This document shows positions 14,174 through 17,548 of a stretch of 17,548 nt of DNA, in pieces. Made by a program: the position numbers and the translations under genes. Location: the NCBI GenBank assembly GCA_030432015.1, contig JAUIHJ010000058.1, forward strand, positions 1-17,548, in the 5' to 3' direction. Positions within the stretch are counted from its first letter, which is position 1. Every line of letters starts with the position of its first letter. The DNA comes from a bacterium (GTDB lineage Bacteria > Planctomycetota > Planctomycetia > Pirellulales > Pirellulaceae). A model generated the notes under the pieces. It saw nothing but the letters and a program-made list of their open reading frames with translations. It searched no databases and was not told where the DNA came from.

Positions 14174-15457
14174 CTACGATGCCGAGTCGCGAATCTGCGG
14201 TTCCATGACCTTGGTGTTTCGCTCGATGGCGAGCACCACCGTATGTTTTTCAACGCCGTCGGAACTGGCCGCCACAATTGGCAAGACCTGGCGTCGATCC
14301 GGCATACTGAGCCGTGCGGAAAACGACCCATCAGGACGAAGCTTTACCGGCGTTCCGGCCAGGGTGACATGCGAGTTTGGTTTGGCGGTCCCGAAAATAA
14401 TCATCTCGGCATCGACGACAAACTCGAAATCACGCTGACGATTCAGCATTTTTTCGGCACCTACTCCGTACCGCGAGCCGACCGGCAGCCCGACGGGTCT
14501 GCCCAACCGCTCTTCCAGCAATTCTTGAATCTCACCGGGGCTGGACTCCTCCGTGTAGCCGCCACTCAGCGCGTAGATTTTTTCGCAATTGTCGGCGATA
14601 TCCGACCAGTCCTCTTCGACCATGCTCCCTTTACTGGGTCGGGGAGTGGTAACGCTATTACTCCGGGCCAACGAAAAGAACTTGCCGCTGGTCGACAGAA
14701 AACCGATGTCAACGCGATAACTCTTGGGTGACTCTTTTACGTCGATGTACCAGGTCTTCACGCCTCCGTGGATGGGAATGTCACGAACCACCTGCTCGGC
14801 GGAACTGGTCGTCCCTCCCCCTTCTACCCGTACCAGGCGAAGAACCGGTTTCGCGGTATGCCACTGCTCCGCCATGGCAGCCTTGGCCCGGTCCATACTA
14901 GCGCGGGTCAATTCCCACCACGCCTGCAGCCAGTAAGCGTCCCGCACGAGCAAAACAACGCGATCGCGTTTCACGCCGTTCTTGTCCCGCTTTAACTTCG
15001 GGACGCCTGAATTCTTGGCATTCCCATTGCGGTTACCTGGCTTGTCGGCCGAATAGCCGTTGACTGATGGAACAGCCAGATTCTTGTCCCGCTCGCGGTC
15101 CGCGTTGGCACGCTGGATCTTGCGAGCGACCCGAGGATTCCGGGGCTCGGAGACGGCGGCGGAAGATTTCTTGCCGGCCGATCGCTTCGCAGCGCTTGCT
15201 GCTACGCGGACGGATGGCTTCTTCCCTGCAGCCTTGCTGCCGGTGCCCTTGCCACTCTTGGACGAACTCCCGTTTCTGGACGCGGCGGCTTTACCTTTCG
15301 CCTTCCCAGTTGTGGTCGCCTTACGCTTGGCGGCTCGCACCAACGCGCGGACCAACTCGTCCTTGCGCATGCCTCGCCAACCTACAACACCAAACTTAGT
15401 GGCCAACTTGCCCAGATCTTTGACGGTCTGTGACTTCAACGCGGCTGCTGTGTACAA
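14174..15457 (-). CDS. DUF4912 protein with Rho-N/SAP-like N-terminus and histone-H1-like linker
   Basis: Near residue 10 begins a short helix-extended-helix motif (KSQTVKDLGKLATKFGVVGW.GMRKDELVRAL) resembling the Rho N-terminal/SAP-like fold that binds nucleic acid. Then comes a Lys/Ala/Ser/Gly-rich linker of about 85 residues resembling histone H1 tails. The DUF4912 domain (from about 155) opens DRVVLLVRDAYWLQAWWELT and contains YIDVKESPKSYRVDIGF. The C-terminus is a beta-rich module (TPVKLRPDGSFSARLSMPDRR). The function of DUF4912 is unknown; nucleic-acid binding is inferred from the N-terminus and linker. The most upstream start, GTG 15472, lies on the edge of the Shine-Dalgarno itself (GGAGGAG, minus strand, 15470-15464), so TTG 15457, six bases downstream of it, is the likelier start. 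No signal peptide is seen. A 22-bp palindrome sits just upstream. The gene converges on the enolase-like gene with a 15-nt gap. Confidence 0.87.
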   Translation of the reverse strand: MYTAAALKSQTVKDLGKLATKFGVVGWRGMRKDELVRALVRAAKRKATTTGKAKGKAAASRNGSSSKSGKGTGSKAAGKKPSVRVAASAAKRSAGKKSSAAVSEPRNPRVARKIQRANADRERDKNLAVPSVNGYSADKPGNRNGNAKNSGVPKLKRDKNGVKRDRVVLLVRDAYWLQAWWELTRASMDRAKAAMAEQWHTAKPVLRLVRVEGGGTTSSAEQVVRDIPIHGGVKTWYIDVKESPKSYRVDIGFLSTSGKFFSLARSNSVTTPRPSKGSMVEEDWSDIADNCEKIYALSGGYTEESSPGEIQELLEERLGRPVGLPVGSRYGVGAEKMLNRQRDFEFVVDAEMIIFGTAKPNSHVTLAGTPVKLRPDGSFSARLSMPDRRQVLPIVAASSDGVEKHTVVLAIERNTKVMEPQIRDSAS

Positions 15458-15463
15458 GAGACT

Positions 15464-15470
15464 CTCCTCC
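15464..15470 (-). promoter_or_regulatory. Strong Shine-Dalgarno of the DUF4912 gene
   Basis: On the minus strand this reads GGAGGAG, 6 nt before TTG 15457. Its position makes the overlapping GTG at 15472 an unlikely start. Confidence 0.6.
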
Positions 15471-15480
15471 ACGAATCAGC

Positions 15481-15502
15481 TTCGCACTCGCCCGAGTGCG
15501 AA
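15481..15502. promoter_or_regulatory. Perfect 22-bp palindrome upstream of DUF4912 (candidate operator)
   Basis: TTCGCACTCG and CGAGTGCGAA form perfect 10-bp arms around a 2-nt centre. The tiny centre suits a dimeric DNA-binding protein better than an RNA hairpin, although a stem with a 4-nt loop is also possible. It lies 11 nt upstream of the Shine-Dalgarno of the DUF4912 gene, so it could control transcription or translation of that gene. Confidence 0.55.
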
Positions 15503-15565
15503 AGGTGGTTGGTGCCGTCCCTGACACAAATACAACGCTCAATAATTTCTATGCACAGATGATTC

Positions 15566-15596
15566 GCAGAGCTCGATGCACGCTCCCGAACTCTGC
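15566..15596. repeat. Imperfect hairpin in the intergenic region
   Basis: GCAGAGCTCG (15566-15575) pairs with CGAACTCTGC (15587-15596) with one mismatch and an 11-nt loop. The role is unknown. It could fold in the 5' leader of the DUF4912 transcript. Confidence 0.35.
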
Positions 15597-15819
15597 AAAT
15601 CGTCAAATTCGTTTCTTGCCGAGGCGACAAATCGAGTGGCCGTACACTGGCGGGCCGCTCGTAGAGGTCGCATCGATCTAGCCGATTCTAATCGATGTGT
15701 TCGTAAATTGCAACGAATCCCACCCTCCCGAGGGCCTACCATTAGATTCGAAAGACCATATCCCGTTCCCCGATCGACGGTTACAAACGATCTATAGAAC
15801 CACTCTATCAACACCCCAT

Positions 15820-15834
15820 CGGGAGGACCTCCCG
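15820..15834. repeat. 15-bp palindrome in the intergenic region
   Basis: CGGGAGG and CCTCCCG are perfect 7-bp arms around a single A, about 150 nt upstream of the ATP operon promoter. It could be a regulator-binding site; nothing in the sequence says which. Confidence 0.35.
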
Positions 15835-15984
15835 CTTGGCCTACGCTGGGCCTCAACAACTTCAGCCAGAGACCCCGCAACACCCATGGCCGTACTACCA
15901 TTTACGCAACTCTTTGCCAGGCAAGCACCTGTGCTCGATCACACACTTTGTGAAAAAAAGCACAAAATCTCCGTGGACGGTCGG

Positions 15985-16012
15985 TTGACCCCAGGAAGAG
16001 TGCTGGTATAAA
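15985..16012 (+). promoter_or_regulatory. Sigma70-type promoter of the ATP synthase operon
   Basis: TTGACC (15985-15990) and TATAAA (16007-16012) are 16 nt apart, and both are one mismatch or so from consensus. A-rich DNA (GTGAAAAAAAGCACAAAA) lies about 15-35 nt upstream of the -35 and could act as an UP-like element. Transcription would start near 16019, leaving a leader of about 127 nt to the GTG at 16146. Confidence 0.6.
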
Positions 16013-16145
16013 TTGTGCCCATGACGGGAGTTGTGACACGGGAACGCGAACCTTGCGGCAGTTTTCCGGGCCGACTCCCAACCGCAGTTCAAGTGCCACA
16101 ACCCATTTCGCTACAGGGACTTGCATTCATCGCAATCCACCCTCG

Positions 16146-16691
16146 GTGAACGATCATCCGGAAGACGCCTCGCCCACTGCCCCCATTGATGGAGCGGGTG
16201 TTCCAGGTTCCGGCGAGCAAATTTCCTTTGACGAAGAAACAAGATTGACGGCCGTGACGGACGACCCTTCCAATTCATCCGCGACCCGCCCATTGAGCGT
16301 CACGATTGCGTGCGTTCTGCTGACTGCGGCAATCCTGGTCACCCTGCCAGCTGTGGCTTGGTTTGGTCATTCCCAATATGGGATGAACGGCCTCAAGGCA
16401 GCCGGCTTGGCGGCCGCGATCTGCTGGGCTGGAGCGATGATCGCATTAGTGCTGGTCGCTGTCTTCCGCACCTCGCAGCAGCAGATGGTTAGCGCAACCC
16501 TCCTCGGCATGCTGTTTCGGACGGGCTTACCGCTGCTGACCGGCATGATGCTGACGCGGTCCGGTGGGCCGATCGCTGAGGCCGGCCTGTTCGGCATGAT
16601 TTTGGTTTTTTATCTGGTTGGTCTCCTCGTCGAGACGATCCTGTCCGTGCGTCTTCTGGGATCGTCGCAAACCGTGGCGAAAGCATCATAG
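16146..16691 (+). CDS. Small four-helix membrane protein at the head of the ATP synthase operon (AtpI-like position)
   Basis: The 181-residue protein has a polar N-terminal tail of about 48 residues (acidic, Ser/Pro-rich). Four membrane helices follow, roughly at 50-73, 83-107, 113-133 and 140-165. The segment MLFRTGLPLLTGMML has the Arg-in-helix pattern seen in small proteins encoded just before F0 subunit a. Such AtpI-type proteins assist c-ring assembly or cation supply in other bacteria; here the role is inferred from position and topology, as sequence similarity is not diagnostic. GTG 16146 is used. The frame is open further upstream to about 16053, but that part lies in the leader and looks non-coding. 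The atpB start follows 4 nt after its stop. Confidence 0.68.
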   Translation: MNDHPEDASPTAPIDGAGVPGSGEQISFDEETRLTAVTDDPSNSSATRPLSVTIACVLLTAAILVTLPAVAWFGHSQYGMNGLKAAGLAAAICWAGAMIALVLVAVFRTSQQQMVSATLLGMLFRTGLPLLTGMMLTRSGGPIAEAGLFGMILVFYLVGLLVETILSVRLLGSSQTVAKAS

Positions 16692-16695
16692 GTCT

Positions 16696-17548
16696 ATGGC
16701 TTCCCCAATTCTGCACATTAAAGACAGCTACTACTTCGAGGTTCCCAAAAGCCTCTGGCCGGTTGAGTACGGTTCGAAGTCAGATTTTCCAGAATTGTGG
16801 ATCCGGCTCGACGACCAATTCCAGCTGTGGGAAGCCGAGCGATTATATGATCACTATGCGCGACTGACCGGCAGCACGCGGGACGGCGAACCATTCGAGC
16901 TCGCACCATTCGCCGCCTTGAAAGCCGAATATCTCGCCTGGAAGCATGACGACCACGCCAACGCGGGCAAGCCGTTTGCACGCTTCCTGGAGGAACATCA
17001 CGACAAGGAATGGTTCGAATACAAGCTGCAAAGCGGCGGGTTTCGCCAGCAGTGGAATGACGCCCAAGAGCAAGCGGGCGACACCCGGGCCTTCGCGGAA
17101 GACTCCCGTGAAGAACTCGCCTGGTCAACTGAGAAACTGGACCATTACAACAGCCATCTCAGTGGAAAGATTCTAATTCCGCAGCCGTTCGGAGAACTCC
17201 GCAATTTTTACGAGCGGGATTCGGGCTTCTGCATCTCGAAGTTCATGATCATTGAAGTCGTCGTGGCATTGCTGCTGTGGGCGGCATTCAGCTGGCTCGG
17301 ACGGCAAGTGGGTGACGGGGCGCGACCACGCGGTCGCCTGTGGAACCTGATGGAAACGTTCGTCGTGTTCGTGCGGGATGAAATTGCCCGGCCGGCAATT
17401 GGCAAGCACGACGCGGATCGCTTTGTTCCCCTGCTGCTGACGCTGTTTTTCTTTGTCCTGGGATGCAATCTGTTCGGCATGTTGCCTTGGATGGGTGCTC
17501 CCACCGGCGCCTTCGGAGCCACCATCGGTTTGGCGCTGGTCACCTTCG
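16696..17548 (+). CDS. atpB: ATP synthase F0 subunit a, 3' end cut by window edge
   Basis: From ATG 16696 the frame stays open to the last base (284 codons). The first roughly 175 residues are soluble and charged, with a Trp/Tyr/Glu-rich stretch, and are far longer than the E. coli N-terminus. The membrane part begins with SKFMIIEVVVALLLWAAFSW. It is followed by the amphipathic WNLMETFVVFVRDEIARPAIG, then RFVPLLLTLFFFVLGCNLFGMLPW, the well-conserved opening of subunit a. The helix with the essential proton-channel Arg lies beyond the edge. Subunit a forms the half-channels that carry ions to the c-ring. Its position directly after the small membrane protein fits the head of an atp operon; the c, b, delta and F1 genes would be expected to the right. 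Confidence 0.92.
   Translation, partial: MASPILHIKDSYYFEVPKSLWPVEYGSKSDFPELWIRLDDQFQLWEAERLYDHYARLTGSTRDGEPFELAPFAALKAEYLAWKHDDHANAGKPFARFLEEHHDKEWFEYKLQSGGFRQQWNDAQEQAGDTRAFAEDSREELAWSTEKLDHYNSHLSGKILIPQPFGELRNFYERDSGFCISKFMIIEVVVALLLWAAFSWLGRQVGDGARPRGRLWNLMETFVVFVRDEIARPAIGKHDADRFVPLLLTLFFFVLGCNLFGMLPWMGAPTGAFGATIGLALVTF

Larger units (their letters stand above)
15458..16145. other. Long intergenic region, DUF4912 / ATP synthase operon
   Basis: These 688 nt separate two divergent genes. Open frames on both strands look non-coding. The region holds a 22-bp palindrome (15481-15502), a hairpin (15566-15596), a 15-bp palindrome (15820-15834), a good + strand promoter (15985-16012) and a leader of about 127 nt that could fold through TGCGG/CCGCA and GGGAGT/ACTCCC pairings. 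A promoter for the DUF4912 gene must also lie here, but I could not fix it. Confidence 0.55.

Noticed and set aside
14243..14731. A 162-codon + strand frame inside the DUF4912 gene
   Set aside because: It is a shadow of the minus-strand gene, with no recognisable motif.
15539..15901. A 120-codon minus-strand frame in the long intergenic region
   Set aside because: There is no protein-like composition, no ribosome-binding site and no domain, and it crosses several palindromes.

Overview
The window looks like chromosomal DNA of a planctomycete. The reasons are the c-type haem domains of planctomycete type in an exported protein, a receptor-like Ser/Thr kinase with a short helical N-terminal module and a single C-terminal membrane anchor, a DUF4912 protein, and an F0 subunit a with a long soluble N-terminal extension. 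The DNA is GC-rich, genes are closely packed, and GTG and TTG starts are common. I cannot place it below phylum level.

Layout, left to right. (1) At the left edge is the tail of an unrecognised + strand gene, then a minus-strand FAD/NAD(P) oxidoreductase. (2) Divergent from it is a two-gene PqiA/PqiB-type (LetAB-like) lipid-transport pair with an 8-nt overlap; its MCE protein ends in what looks like a dead trypsin-like domain. (3) A Ser/Thr kinase converges on this pair. (4) Divergent from the kinase is a compact operon of a glutaredoxin-like protein, a TIGR04282-family (DUF2064) glycosyltransferase and a ThiO-type glycine oxidase. (5) After a 341-nt gap comes a small basic HExxH metalloprotease-like protein. 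(6) After another gap comes a cluster of an exported di-haem protein with a degenerate peptidase-like C-terminus, a phosphotransferase that overlaps it by one base, and an enolase-like gene. (7) A minus-strand DUF4912 protein converges on the enolase. (8) A gap of nearly 700 nt carries palindromes and a good sigma70-type promoter. It leads into the start of an ATP synthase F0 operon: a small four-helix membrane protein, then subunit a, which is cut by the right edge.

The most unusual locus is the phosphotransferase/enolase pair. The enolase reading frame is broken by one missing G in a G run at 13016-13019. Independently, the protein has an Asp in place of the acid-pair Glu168 and an Ala in place of His373 (yeast numbering), and it carries an insert of about 24 residues. 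It is therefore probably not the housekeeping glycolytic enolase: it is either a repurposed paralogue with a base-call error or a decaying gene. A second theme is pseudo-enzymes fused to other modules: the dead protease-like domain on the MCE protein and the dead gluzincin-like domain on the di-haem protein.

No rRNA, tRNA, CRISPR array, insertion sequence or phage gene was recognised.
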